Source: Roseococcus sp. SYP-B2431
GTDB lineage: Bacteria; Pseudomonadota; Alphaproteobacteria; Acetobacterales; Acetobacteraceae
NCBI RefSeq assembly: GCF_004336745.1
Contig: NZ_SJXD01000027.1
Span: 124,001 to 188,000 of the forward strand
Length of the DNA: 64,000 nt
Direction of reading: 5' to 3'
In this document: positions 8,269 through 18,907 of the stretch, one piece after another
Position numbering within the stretch: position 1 is the first letter of the stretch
Layout: the number at the start of each line of letters is the position of its first letter
Notes under the pieces: model-generated
Database searches by the model: none
What the model saw: only the letters and a program-made list of their open reading frames with translations
Told to the model about the DNA's origin: nothing
Made by a program: the position numbers and the translations under genes

Positions 8269-9591
8269 TCAGGGCTCCAGCAGCACCTTGCGCGGGCGCA
8301 TCACCGCGAAGCCCGCGACGATCGCCAGCAGGACCACGCCCGCCAGGGCCGGGGCCCGCCAGTCGCCGGTCGCCACCCTGTTCACCAGCAGCGCCAGGCA
8401 GACCAGCGCTCCGAGCGCCGGAACGAACTGCGGGATCTCGAAGCCGCCCCGCGCCTCGCCCGGGCGGCGCTGGAGGATCAGCAGGGCCAGGTTCACGCAG
8501 GTGAAGACCGCCAGCAGCAGCAGCACCGTCGCCGAGGCCAGCTGCGCGATGTTGCCCGCCAGCATCAGCGCCGCCACGACGAGGAAGAGCACGGCCACGG
8601 CCACATGGGGCGTGCGCGTCGCCGGATGGATGCGGCCCAGCGGCTCGGGCAGCAGGCCCTGCCGGGCCATGCCATAGGCGAGCCGCGAGGCCGTGACGTA
8701 GTTGAGCAGCGCAGTATTGGCGACGGCGAAGATCGTCACGGCCACGTAGACCCATCCCGGCATCCAGGAGGCGGCGCGCAGCATCACCTCGGCCAGCGGG
8801 CTCGGGGCCGCGGCGAGCTCGCGCCAGGGCACGACCGAGACGGCCACGATCGCCACCGCGATATAGAGCGCCGTGGCCACCAGCATGGCGGAGATGATGC
8901 CGATCGGCACCGTGCGCTGGGGGTCGTGGCATTCCTCGGCGACGTTCAGCGTGTCCTCGAAGCCGATGAAGGCGAAGAAGGTCAGGATCGCGCCCTGCAG
9001 CAGCAGGCTGGCGCCAATCCCCTCCGGGCCCGGCGTCTCGAGGAGGTCCGTCATGCCGATCCAGGGCAGCCCGACGATGACGACGAGCAGGAGGCCCAGG
9101 GCCTCGACGGTCGTGCAGAGCATGTTCATCCACATGCTCTCCCGCATGCCGCGCGCGACCAGGCCGGCGATGAGCAGGAGAAAGCCCAGCGCCAGCAGGA
9201 CCGCCGGGATCCCCGGCATGTCCAGCAGGCGCAGGAGGTTCTGGGCCACCACGCGCGACTGGGTGGCGACCGAGGTCAGCCCCGAGGCCATCACGGCCAG
9301 GCCCACCGTCCAGGTCAGGAGCGGCCGTTGGAAGCCGCGATGCGTGACATAGGCGGCGCCGCCCGCGCGTGGATAGCGCGAGCCGAGGGAGGCGTAGGAG
9401 AGCCCCGTCAGAAGGGCGGCGACCATCGCGACGATGAAGCCGAGCCAGACCGCCGAACCGAGCTGCCCGGCCGCCTGGCCGACCAGCCCGTAGATGCCGG
9501 CGCCGAGCATGCCGCCCAGCGTATAGGCGAAGAGCTGAAGAGGCCCGATGCTGCGGCGGAGGCCAGGCTGAGCGTCGATGTCGCTGGGCAT
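8269..9591 (-). CDS. APC family amino-acid permease
   Basis: 440-residue inner-membrane transporter with about 12 hydrophobic segments. The opening FAYTLGGMLGAGIYGLVGQAAG carries the G[AS]G[IV][YF] element of helix 1 in APC-superfamily amino-acid transporters. FFAFIGFEDTLNVAEECHDPQRTVP is the conserved helix 6 segment with the following Glu and acidic loop. It is probably a proton-coupled amino-acid or amine importer. It follows the racemase-type gene on the same strand after 71 bases, so it may be co-transcribed with the Mo/PhoX/racemase operon. The exact substrate is not evident. Confidence 0.88.
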   Translation of the reverse strand: MPSDIDAQPGLRRSIGPLQLFAYTLGGMLGAGIYGLVGQAAGQLGSAVWLGFIVAMVAALLTGLSYASLGSRYPRAGGAAYVTHRGFQRPLLTWTVGLAVMASGLTSVATQSRVVAQNLLRLLDMPGIPAVLLALGFLLLIAGLVARGMRESMWMNMLCTTVEALGLLLVVIVGLPWIGMTDLLETPGPEGIGASLLLQGAILTFFAFIGFEDTLNVAEECHDPQRTVPIGIISAMLVATALYIAVAIVAVSVVPWRELAAAPSPLAEVMLRAASWMPGWVYVAVTIFAVANTALLNYVTASRLAYGMARQGLLPEPLGRIHPATRTPHVAVAVLFLVVAALMLAGNIAQLASATVLLLLAVFTCVNLALLILQRRPGEARGGFEIPQFVPALGALVCLALLVNRVATGDWRAPALAGVVLLAIVAGFAVMRPRKVLLEP

Positions 9592-9662
9592 GGCGTCTTC
9601 CCCGGATCACGATACCCTATCAACGCGGCATCCCTGGCGAAAGGTTTTCCTCACGGGAAGCC

Positions 9663-10328
9663 TTACCGCGCCATCGTCGCCAGCCCCGCCTCCACGCCCA
9701 GCACCGTCGCGTCCCAGACGGGCCTGCCCCCGAAGTCCGGACCGAGCAGCGGCAGGGGGAAGTTGGTGCACCAGCCCAGCAGCACGTCGCAATGCGGCGC
9801 CACGCGCCCGGCCTGGGCCTCGATCGTGGCGCGCGGGACGGCGGCGTAGGACAGGTTGTCCCGGAGGCCGAGATGGTCCTCGGCGCTGACCAGCCAGCCG
9901 CGCGCGGCGAAGGCGTCCAGTAGCCGGCGCTGATAGGCGTCGTCATAGGGCGTGACGAGGCCGAGCCGCACCGGCCGGCGCTCCATCGCCGCTTCGAGCG
10001 CGAGGCCGGAGGTGGTGGCGGGAATGCCCGTCGCGGCGGTGATGCGCGCGCAGAGGTCGCGGTCGTGGTGCAGGCCGATCACGCCGCCCTTGCTGCCGTT
10101 CCAGAGGATCACGTCCGGCCGCGCATGGCTCAGCAATTCGGCGGCCCGGAGCATGCCCTCCAGGTCGTAGCCGTCCGGGAAGGGATCGCGCCCGCCATGG
10201 ACGGGGATGCGCGAGAAGATGGGCAGCACATCCGCGCGGTCGCGCAGCAGGGCCTGCGTCACCGCCTCGACCACCGTATTGCCCGAGGGCGTGATGGTGG
10301 CGAGGACCCGTCCCCCGCTGAGCCTCAT
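9663..10328 (-). CDS. Asp/Glu racemase-fold enzyme (maleate isomerase / arylmalonate decarboxylase-like)
   Basis: 221-residue member of the Asp/Glu racemase superfamily. TPSGNTVVE at 13-21 matches the N-terminal substrate loop of maleate cis-trans isomerases. Family racemases and isomerases use two Cys. Here the first site reads WNGSKGG (76-82, no Cys), whereas the second site keeps Cys187 in LLGWCTNFP. A single second-half Cys with Gly/Ser at the first site is the layout of arylmalonate decarboxylase, so a decarboxylase or related one-base reaction is more likely than racemisation. The start overlaps the upstream PhoX-like stop by 4 bases. The substrate is unknown. Confidence 0.75.
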   Translation of the reverse strand: MRLSGGRVLATITPSGNTVVEAVTQALLRDRADVLPIFSRIPVHGGRDPFPDGYDLEGMLRAAELLSHARPDVILWNGSKGGVIGLHHDRDLCARITAATGIPATTSGLALEAAMERRPVRLGLVTPYDDAYQRRLLDAFAARGWLVSAEDHLGLRDNLSYAAVPRATIEAQAGRVAPHCDVLLGWCTNFPLPLLGPDFGGRPVWDATVLGVEAGLATMAR

Positions 10329-11713
10329 CCGCGCGCGAGCGAGAGCAGCGCCGAGCGCGGCGGCACGCCCGGCTCAAATTCCGGCCAGCGCGTGGCGGGG
10401 CGGTCGAAACTCGCGCCCCGCTCGGCGCCGGGACGGCGCGCGACGGTGAAGATGACCCGCCCGTCCGGCGAGGCGGCCGCGCCGCCGATCCCGGCCGCGC
10501 GCGGCGCTCCATAGATCGGGCGCGTGCCGGCCTCGTCCATCCGCCAGAGCGTCTGCGCCGCCGGGCCCACCACGCCGTCCGTGTCCGTGCCGAGCATCAG
10601 CCCGCCTTGCGCATCGACGGACACGGTGCGGAGGGCGCCCAGCCCGCTCGTGTCGTGCCGGCGCAGCGACATGGTGGCCGCGCCCGGATCGCCGCCATCC
10701 GGCGAGAACGAGATCGCGCCCAGCCCGCCGCACAGGACCAGCCGGTTGCCGGCCGTGTCCCAGGCCAGGCCGGAGGGCGTGTCGAAGGGCGTGCCGCCGG
10801 CCGCGCGCGCGGATTCGGGCGGGTTGGAGGCATCGGCCAGCGGCACCCAGCTCAACCGCCCGCCCTGGACCTGCGCCACGCCGAGCGACCCCGCCTCCAG
10901 CGGCCCGCCCGCGGCGGCCGGGCCGCTGGAGAGGAAGCGGAAGAGATAGCCGGCCGGTCCGCGCTCAGCGACGAAGACCACCGCCTGGCCGGAGCGCGCG
11001 GCGGCGGCGGCCGCATCGGCCTTGGGAAACCGGCCGACGGCCGTGTGCTTCACGGGGATGGATTGTGGGTCGAGCGGGTCGAGCTCCACGAGCCAGCCAT
11101 GGCCCTCCGCGCGGCCGAGGTCCAGGCGCCGGATCCAGGGCGTCGGGTCGCCCTCGGTCAGCAGCAGCGAGCCCCAGGGGGTGGCGCAGCCGCCGGTGAC
11201 GGCGATGACGCCACGCAGCGCGCCGCCCGTCGCGGTCGCCAGGGGACCGCTGGCCCGGCACAGGTTGGCGGCGGTCAGCCGGCGCGACTGGAACCCGCCG
11301 TCGATCACGATCCAGCGGCCGGCCTGGAGCTCGACATTGAGCAGCGAGGCGCCCTGCATGGCGCCCGCGACCTCGGGCCGGTCCACGCCGCCGGGGAAGG
11401 CCATGGCGGGTTCGACCGTCGGATGCGCGATGGCCAGCACGCCGCGCGGCACGCGATCGGCGGCGAGCGGCGGGATCACGATGCCGGCGATGCGCGCATC
11501 CCAGCCGAACTGCGCCGAGGCGCCCTCCGCATCGACGCTGCGCGGGTTCCAGGGCGGGGCGTCGAAGGTGACGCGGTCGCCCCAGCGCATCAGCACGCCG
11601 CGGCGGAAGCCGGGCGCGACGCTGTCGTCCTGCAGGACCGGGAAGGCCGGCTGGGCTTCGGCCATCGCCGGAAGCAGCGCCGGCGCGGCGAGAAGCGCGC
11701 GGCGGGAGATCAT
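10325..11713 (-). CDS. PhoX (DUF839) family protein, short form
   Basis: 462 residues. The N-terminus MISRRALLAAPALLPAMAEAQP is a Tat-like signal (RR then a hydrophobic stretch and AxA cleavage site), so the protein is expected in the periplasm folded. GGCATPWGSLLLTEGD is the PhoX-family TPWGT motif, and HGWLVELDP and VGRFPKADA are the following conserved blades. Classical PhoX alkaline phosphatases are longer, about 600 residues or more, so this is a short, diverged form and phosphatase activity is not assured. It overlaps the Mo oxidoreductase stop and the racemase start by 4 bases each, so the three genes form one operon. Confidence 0.75.
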   Translation of the reverse strand: MISRRALLAAPALLPAMAEAQPAFPVLQDDSVAPGFRRGVLMRWGDRVTFDAPPWNPRSVDAEGASAQFGWDARIAGIVIPPLAADRVPRGVLAIAHPTVEPAMAFPGGVDRPEVAGAMQGASLLNVELQAGRWIVIDGGFQSRRLTAANLCRASGPLATATGGALRGVIAVTGGCATPWGSLLLTEGDPTPWIRRLDLGRAEGHGWLVELDPLDPQSIPVKHTAVGRFPKADAAAAAARSGQAVVFVAERGPAGYLFRFLSSGPAAAGGPLEAGSLGVAQVQGGRLSWVPLADASNPPESARAAGGTPFDTPSGLAWDTAGNRLVLCGGLGAISFSPDGGDPGAATMSLRRHDTSGLGALRTVSVDAQGGLMLGTDTDGVVGPAAQTLWRMDEAGTRPIYGAPRAAGIGGAAASPDGRVIFTVARRPGAERGASFDRPATRWPEFEPGVPPRSALLSLARG

Positions 11714-13998
11714 GCCGGCATCTCCTCGATGGCCGGCGGGACATGCGCGCGGACGGGCGGCAGCGGCCCCGCCCAGGCCTCGATCCGGACCAGACAGGAC
11801 TGGGCCGAAGGGCCCTGGGTGAGCGCCGAGCTTCCGACGTCGGCGGTCAGGACGTTCGGATTGCCGTGGACGCAGAGGCTGCCGGGCACGCCCGGCTCCA
11901 GCGGGTCGAACCAGGCGCCCGTGGCGAGCAGGACCACGCCGCGCGCCAGCCGGTCGTCAAGCCGGAGCCCGGCGAGGCAGGCGCCGCGCGTGTTGAAGAC
12001 GCGCACCACCTGCCCGGCTTTCAGGCCCCGGGCGGCGGCATCCGCGGGATGGAGGACCAGCGGCTCGCGCCCCTGGATCTTATCGCGCGCGGCGATCGGC
12101 CCGGGATCGAGCTGGGAGTGCAGGCGCGTCGGCGGCTGGTAGCTCAGCAGGTGCAACTCGTCCGGCGCGGCATTGCCGAGATATTCGCGCGGCTCCATCC
12201 AGGTCGGCAGGCCGGGGCAGTCGGCATGGCCGAAGCCGGCGATGGTCTCGGAATGCAGCTCCACCTTGCCGGAGGGCGTGTCGAGCGGATGGGCCTGCGG
12301 GTCCTGCTGAAAATCGGCGAACTGCGTGAAGCCCTCGCCCCGGCCGAGGGGCGGCATCTCGACATGCCCCCGGTCCCAAAAGGCGTCGAAATTCGGCGCC
12401 TCGAAGCCCATGCGCGCGCAGGCCTGCTGCCAGCGGCCGTAGAGGTGGCGCAGCCAGGCGCCCTCGTCGCGCTGCTCGGTGAAGCGGTCGCGGAAGCCGG
12501 CGGCATCGGCGAGGTCGGCCAGGATGTCGTGGTCGTTGCGGGCGAGGCCGACGGGACGGATGGCCTGGTGCATGGCGCGCACGAAGCGGTCGCGCGAGGA
12601 ATGGCCGATGTCGTTGCGCTCCAGCGTGGTGGTCGCGGGCAGCACGATGTCGGCATGTCGCGCCGCCGCGGTCCACCAGGGCTCCTGCACCACGATGGTC
12701 TCGGGATGCGCCCAGGCGCGCAGCAGGCGGTTGAGGTCCTGGTGGTGGTGGAAGGGATTGCCGCCCGCCCACCAGATCATGCGGATATCGGGCAGCGGCA
12801 GCTTGCGGCCGTTGTAGTCGAGCGTGCCGCCGGGCCGCTCCAGCAGCTCGGTGATGCGGCCGACCGGGATGAAGCTGCCGACCGGGTTGCGCGAGGCCGG
12901 CAGCGAGATCCCCGGCATCTCCCTGCGCGGATTGCCGATGCCGCCGGAGGAGCCGTAGCCGAAGGCCACCCCCTGCCCCGGCTTGCCGATAGTCCCCAGC
13001 ACGGCGGCCAGCGCGATCAGCGCCCAATAGGGCTGCTCGCCGTAATCGGCGCGCTGCAACGACCAGGAGGCGGTAAGCATGGTGGGCTGGGCGAGGCAGC
13101 GCTCGGCGAGGTCGCGGATGGTGGCGGCGGGGATGCCGGTGATGCCCTGGGCCCATTCCGGCGTCTTGTCCGCCAGCGTCGGCTCCAGTTTCTCCCAGCC
13201 CACGCAATGAGTGGCGAGGAAGGCGCGGTCCTCGCGGCCGAGGCTCACGATGTGGCGGATCATGGCCAGGATCAGCGCCGTGTCGGTGCTCGGCCGGATG
13301 GGCACGAACTCGGCGGCGAGCGCCTCCTCGGTATCGGCCCGGTAGGGCGAGACGTTCACGATCCGCACGCCGGCATCGACGGCGGCGCGCATATTGGGCC
13401 CATAAGTATTGGCCGCGCCGCCCGAACAGACATAGCCGTTCTTGGCCGCCAGCCCGCCGAAGCAGAGCATCAGCCCCGCGTTCTTCGCGATGGCCGCCCA
13501 ATCCGTCATGCGGCCCAGGAACACCTCGTTGGTGCCCAGGAGGTGCGGCATCAGCGCCTGCGCCGTGGCATAAGAATAGGCGTTCACCGAGAAGGTGTAG
13601 CCGCCGCCGAGGCCGAGGAAGCGCTGGAGCTGGCTCTTGGCGTGGTGGAAGCGCCCCGCGCTCGACCAGCCGTAGGAGCCGCCATAGATCGCGGCGTCGC
13701 CATGCTCGGCCCGGATGCGCGCGGTCTCCTCCGCGACGAGGCGGATGGCATGGTCCCAGCTGACGGGGACGAAGGCGTCGCCTCCGCGCAAATGGCCGCG
13801 GCGCCTTCCTTCCAGCCAGCCCTTGCGGACATGGGGCCGGTCGATCCGCGCCTCGCTATGGACCGTGGCGGGAACGGATTCGATCAGCGTCGCCGGCACC
13901 GGATCCTGCGCGAAGGGGCGGACGCCGACCAGCCGGCCGTTCTCCGTGATGGCGTCGAAGAAGCCCCAATGGGCGGCGTGCGGCTTGATCTCGGTCAT
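11710..13998 (-). CDS. Molybdopterin-dependent oxidoreductase (biotin sulfoxide / DMSO reductase type)
   Basis: 762 residues. No N-terminal Cys cluster for an iron-sulfur centre is present. GGSYGWSSAGRFHHA has a Ser (Ser113) where DMSO/TMAO/biotin sulfoxide reductases carry the Mo-ligating Ser. Later motifs are WWAGGNPFHHHQDLNRL, DIVLPATTTLERND, LDTPSGKVELHSE and the C-terminal dinucleotide-binding domain (HPADAAARGLKAGQVVRVFNTRG). There is no Tat signal, so it is cytoplasmic like BisC. I start at the ATG at 13996-13998; the much longer upstream frame runs antisense through the aminotransferase gene. It is the first gene of the overlapped Mo-PhoX-racemase operon. It is likely an S- or N-oxide reductase; the substrate is unknown. 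Confidence 0.85.
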   Translation of the reverse strand: MTEIKPHAAHWGFFDAITENGRLVGVRPFAQDPVPATLIESVPATVHSEARIDRPHVRKGWLEGRRRGHLRGGDAFVPVSWDHAIRLVAEETARIRAEHGDAAIYGGSYGWSSAGRFHHAKSQLQRFLGLGGGYTFSVNAYSYATAQALMPHLLGTNEVFLGRMTDWAAIAKNAGLMLCFGGLAAKNGYVCSGGAANTYGPNMRAAVDAGVRIVNVSPYRADTEEALAAEFVPIRPSTDTALILAMIRHIVSLGREDRAFLATHCVGWEKLEPTLADKTPEWAQGITGIPAATIRDLAERCLAQPTMLTASWSLQRADYGEQPYWALIALAAVLGTIGKPGQGVAFGYGSSGGIGNPRREMPGISLPASRNPVGSFIPVGRITELLERPGGTLDYNGRKLPLPDIRMIWWAGGNPFHHHQDLNRLLRAWAHPETIVVQEPWWTAAARHADIVLPATTTLERNDIGHSSRDRFVRAMHQAIRPVGLARNDHDILADLADAAGFRDRFTEQRDEGAWLRHLYGRWQQACARMGFEAPNFDAFWDRGHVEMPPLGRGEGFTQFADFQQDPQAHPLDTPSGKVELHSETIAGFGHADCPGLPTWMEPREYLGNAAPDELHLLSYQPPTRLHSQLDPGPIAARDKIQGREPLVLHPADAAARGLKAGQVVRVFNTRGACLAGLRLDDRLARGVVLLATGAWFDPLEPGVPGSLCVHGNPNVLTADVGSSALTQGPSAQSCLVRIEAWAGPLPPVRAHVPPAIEEMPA

Positions 13999-14112
13999 GG
14001 GGCGAAGGATGCCCCCAAATCCGGCGCGCGCGAAGCAGGAACCGGCCCGGATCGGGTTCCAACGCCGGAGCCGGAGGCGTAGGGTGCAAGGATCCTGCAA
14101 GGACGCTGCCCG

Positions 14113-15507
14113 ATGACCCCTCCGCGCAATTCCAACGCCGCCCGCGATATCGTCAACCTCCTGCATCCCTACACGGATGCCCGAGCCCATGCGCAGAGCG
14201 GCCCGCTGGTGATCACCCGAGGCAAGGGCGTGCGGGTCTTCGACGACCAGGGCAACAGCTACATCGAGACCGTGGCCGGCCTCTGGTGCGCCTCGCTCGG
14301 CTTCGACAACGAGCGGCTGGTGGAGGCCGCCACGAAGCAGATGAAGCAGCTGCCCTTTTATCACGCCTTCACGGGCCGCAGCCACGAGCCGGCGATCGAC
14401 CTCGCCGAGATGCTCATCGAGCGCGCGCCGGTGCCGATGAGCAAGGTGTTCTTCTGCAACTCGGGCTCCGAGGCGAACGACACCGCGATCAAGATGATCT
14501 GGTACTTCAACAACGCCATCGGGCGTCCGGAGAAGAAGAAGATCATCGGCCGCCTGAAGGGCTACCACGGCATCACCATCGCCGCCGGTTCGGCGACGGG
14601 CCTGCCGGCCAACCACAAGCTGTTCGACCTGCCGATCCCCGGCTTCCTCCACACGCGCACGCCGCACCACTACCGCGAGGGCCTGCCGGGCGAGACCGAG
14701 GAGCAGTTCGCGACGCGCTGCGCCGAGGAGCTCGACGCGATGATCGTGCAGGAAGGCCCCGAGACGGTCGCCGCCTTCTTCGCCGAGCCCGTCATGGGCG
14801 CCGGCGGCGTGCTCGTGCCGCCCGCCACCTATTACGAGAAGATCCAGGCCGTGCTGAAGAAGCACGACGTGCTCTTCGTGGCCGACGAGGTGATCTGCGG
14901 CTTCGGCCGGACCGGCGAGTACTGGGGCTGCCAGAGCATGGGCATCCAGCCGGACATCCTGACCTGCGCCAAGGCGCTCAGCGCCTCCTTCCTGCCGATC
15001 TCGGCGGTCATGATCAACGAGCGCATCTTCCAGGGCCTGGCGGACGGCTCGGCGACCATCGGCACCTTCGGCCATGGCTTCACCTATTCGGGCCATCCGG
15101 TTCCGGCCGCCGTCGCGGTCGAGACGCTGAAGATCTACGACGAGATGAACCTCGTGGCCCATGTGAAGAAGGTGGCCCCGGTCCTGCAGGACGGGCTGCG
15201 CAGCCGCTTCGCCGACCATCCGCTGGTGGGCGAAGTGCGCGGCATCGGCCTCATCGGCGCGATCGAGCTGGTGGCGGACAAGGCCACGAAGAAGCCCTTC
15301 GACGCGGCCCAGAAGATCGGCCCGCGCCTGACGAAGATCGCCGAGGCCAATGGCCTGATCATGCGCGCCCTGCCGGGCGACGGCATCGCCTTCTCGCCGC
15401 CGCTGATCATCACGGCCGAGGAGATCGTCGACATGCTGGAGCGCTTCGGCAAGTCGCTGGACGAACTCGCGGTGCAGCTGCGCCGCGAGAGCATCGCGGC
15501 GGTCTGA
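14113..15507 (+). CDS. Class III aminotransferase (omega-aminotransferase type)
   Basis: 464-residue PLP enzyme. Family signs are GLWCASLGF, FFCNSGSEANDTAIK for the phosphate site, GYHG, the DEVICGFGRTG strand and TCAKALSASFLPISAV with the Schiff-base Lys at about 287. Length and order match putrescine/beta-alanine:pyruvate aminotransferases. It transfers an amino group from an omega-amine or beta-amino acid to an oxo-acid in the cytoplasm. It is divergent from the Mo oxidoreductase with a 114-base shared upstream region. The next gene, the O-antigen-ligase-like protein, starts 13 bases after its stop. Confidence 0.9.
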   Translation: MTPPRNSNAARDIVNLLHPYTDARAHAQSGPLVITRGKGVRVFDDQGNSYIETVAGLWCASLGFDNERLVEAATKQMKQLPFYHAFTGRSHEPAIDLAEMLIERAPVPMSKVFFCNSGSEANDTAIKMIWYFNNAIGRPEKKKIIGRLKGYHGITIAAGSATGLPANHKLFDLPIPGFLHTRTPHHYREGLPGETEEQFATRCAEELDAMIVQEGPETVAAFFAEPVMGAGGVLVPPATYYEKIQAVLKKHDVLFVADEVICGFGRTGEYWGCQSMGIQPDILTCAKALSASFLPISAVMINERIFQGLADGSATIGTFGHGFTYSGHPVPAAVAVETLKIYDEMNLVAHVKKVAPVLQDGLRSRFADHPLVGEVRGIGLIGAIELVADKATKKPFDAAQKIGPRLTKIAEANGLIMRALPGDGIAFSPPLIITAEEIVDMLERFGKSLDELAVQLRRESIAAV

Positions 15508-15520
15508 TCCGCCCCGAAGC

Positions 15521-16699
15521 ATGACACCGAATTGGCCGCTGGCGGCGGCGCTCGCCGCCGCGCCCTTCGCGGTGGTGCTGCAGAACCGGGTGATGGCGCC
15601 GATCGCGCTGGCCGGCATGGTGGGCTGTGTCGTGCTGGGCTGGCTGCGGGGCTGGCGCCCCTCCGGGGTGCCGGCGCTGGCTTGGCCGGCGATCGCCCTG
15701 CTGGCCTGGATGGCGGCGTCTGCGCTCTGGGCGCCCGAGGCCGGGCGCGCGCTGGATGGCGCGGCGCGGCTGGCGATCTCGCTCGCCCTGGCCGTGCTGG
15801 CCGCGGATGCGCTGGGGCGTGAGGCGCCCTCCCCGTTTGTCGCGAAGGCGGCGGCCATCGGGTTGGCGCTGGGGATTCTCGCGGCCGGTTTCGATCATCT
15901 CAGCGGCAACCTCCTGCGCGGAACGGTGCGCGGGCTTCCGGCCTGGGATGTGACCCTTTCCTTCGGGCTGAAGAATGCGGGGGCCGTGCTGGCGCTGCTG
16001 CTGCCGCTCGGCGTCTTCGCCCCCTCGCTGCCGGCCTGGCCGCGCGTGGCGCTGGGCCTGATCGGCGGCGCCGTGGTGTTGATATTGCCCGGGGACAGCG
16101 CAAGGCTGGCCGTTCTGGCCGGTCTCGGCACCGGGCTGGCGGCGCAATTCGCGCCGCGGCTGACGCGGCGGGCCCTCGCGGCCGGCATCGCGGCGATGGT
16201 CCTGGGCCTGCCCTGGGTGCTGAATGCGCTCCTCCCGCTGGATGCGGGCGGACTGCCGCCCTCGGCCGCGCATCGCCTGCTGATCTGGGATTTCGTCTCC
16301 GGCCGGATCGCGGAACGCCCGCTTCTGGGCTGGGGCATGGAGGCGAGCCGCGCCATACCGGGCGGCATCGGCCATGCGAGCGCGGCGGTGCTGGCGGAGT
16401 TCGGCCTGACCGCGCAGTCGGGCTGGTTCTCCTCCGCCCAGCTTCTGCCGCTGCATCCGCACAATCTCGCGTTGCAGACCTGGCTGGAGCTGGGGGCCGT
16501 AGGCGCAGCGCTGATGGCGCTGCTGCTCGCGATGCTGGCCCTGCGGGCCGAGGGCGGTGCCGCCAGCGGCGCCTATGCTGCCGGCCTCGTCATCGCCATG
16601 CTGAGCTACGGCGCCTGGCAATACTGGTGGGTGGCCGCGCTGCTCCTGGCGGCGGTCGCCGTGCCCCGGATTCGATCGGCCAGCGCTTTGCCATCGTGA
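15521..16699 (+). CDS. O-antigen ligase (WaaL/Wzy-like) family membrane protein
   Basis: 392 residues, nearly all hydrophobic, about 10 membrane segments. The key stretch HRLLIWDFVSGRIAERPLLGWGMEASRAIP followed by LHPHNLALQTWLELGAVGAAL is the periplasmic loop pattern of O-antigen ligases/polymerases, with the conserved Arg residues and the HPHN motif. Such enzymes join polysaccharide from undecaprenyl diphosphate to lipid A core or polymerise it. It lies 13 bases behind an aminotransferase and about 37 kb from the polysaccharide cluster, so its partner genes are not adjacent. Which glycan it handles is unknown. Confidence 0.78.
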   Translation: MTPNWPLAAALAAAPFAVVLQNRVMAPIALAGMVGCVVLGWLRGWRPSGVPALAWPAIALLAWMAASALWAPEAGRALDGAARLAISLALAVLAADALGREAPSPFVAKAAAIGLALGILAAGFDHLSGNLLRGTVRGLPAWDVTLSFGLKNAGAVLALLLPLGVFAPSLPAWPRVALGLIGGAVVLILPGDSARLAVLAGLGTGLAAQFAPRLTRRALAAGIAAMVLGLPWVLNALLPLDAGGLPPSAAHRLLIWDFVSGRIAERPLLGWGMEASRAIPGGIGHASAAVLAEFGLTAQSGWFSSAQLLPLHPHNLALQTWLELGAVGAALMALLLAMLALRAEGGAASGAYAAGLVIAMLSYGAWQYWWVAALLLAAVAVPRIRSASALPS

Positions 16700-16705
16700 T
16701 CGCAT

Positions 16706-16764
16706 AGGGCGAAGATCGCCCTGGATTGTTCGGGGTCGCCGGCCAGGTTTCCCTTGACCGGCGA
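16706..16764. terminator. Bidirectional terminator region between converging genes
   Basis: Two hairpins sit in the 71-base gap between the O-antigen-ligase-like gene and the pyrG stop. The first has arms AGGGCGA/TCGCCCT around AGA (16706-16722) and is followed by GGATTGTT. The second has arms TCGCCGG/CCGGCGA (16736-16742 and 16758-16764). Both lie where two converging transcripts end. Confidence 0.5.
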
Positions 16765-16770
16765 AGCGCC

Positions 16771-18474
<1,704 letters not shown>

Positions 18475-18518
18475 TCAGGCCGGACAGGCTAGTCCGGCCG
18501 AGTCGCCCGGCGGGCGTC

Positions 18519-18839
18519 TCAGTTCGTGGGCACGGCCGGGAGCGCGGGCACGGCCGGGGCGGTGGCGGCCGGCGGGGGCGCGGCGTCGAGGATCGAGCGG
18601 CTCTGCTGCGAGGTGCCGCGGTGCAGCAGCGCGAGCGCCAGGGCCATCACGAAGAAGATCGTGCCCAGGATCGCCGTGGTGCGCGTGAGCAGGTTCGCGG
18701 TGCCGCGGCCGCCCATGAAGTTGCCCATCCCCTGGGAGGAGCCGATGCCGAGGCCGCCGCCCTCGCTGCGCTGCACGAGGATGACCCCGATGAGCGCCAG
18801 GGTGACGAGGAGGAAGACGATGAGGAGGATGGTGGACAT
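18519..18839 (-). CDS. secG: Preprotein translocase subunit SecG
   Basis: 106 residues with two membrane helices and the conserved loop VILVQRSEGGGLGIGSSQGMG between them. It is a non-essential partner of SecYE in protein export. The tail after the second helix is Pro/Ala-rich and poorly conserved, as in other alphaproteobacterial SecG proteins. An AGGGACGCAACC stretch before the ATG provides a plausible ribosome-binding site. It lies upstream of pyrG in the usual order, but tpiA, which usually precedes it, is about 2.1 kb away behind two opposite-strand genes. Confidence 0.95.
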   Translation of the reverse strand: MSTILLIVFLLVTLALIGVILVQRSEGGGLGIGSSQGMGNFMGGRGTANLLTRTTAILGTIFFVMALALALLHRGTSQQSRSILDAAPPPAATAPAVPALPAVPTN

Positions 18840-18907
18840 GGTTGCGTCCCTCTACCCCCTTGAGGCGTCCAAGGCCAGAGTGAGGTTGACAGGGAAGAGG
18901 ACCAGGA

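Noticed and set aside
13999-15858. Upstream extension of the molybdenum oxidoreductase frame to about 1380 residues
   Set aside because: It lies antisense to the aminotransferase and is shadow sequence. The ATG at 13998 fits the family start.
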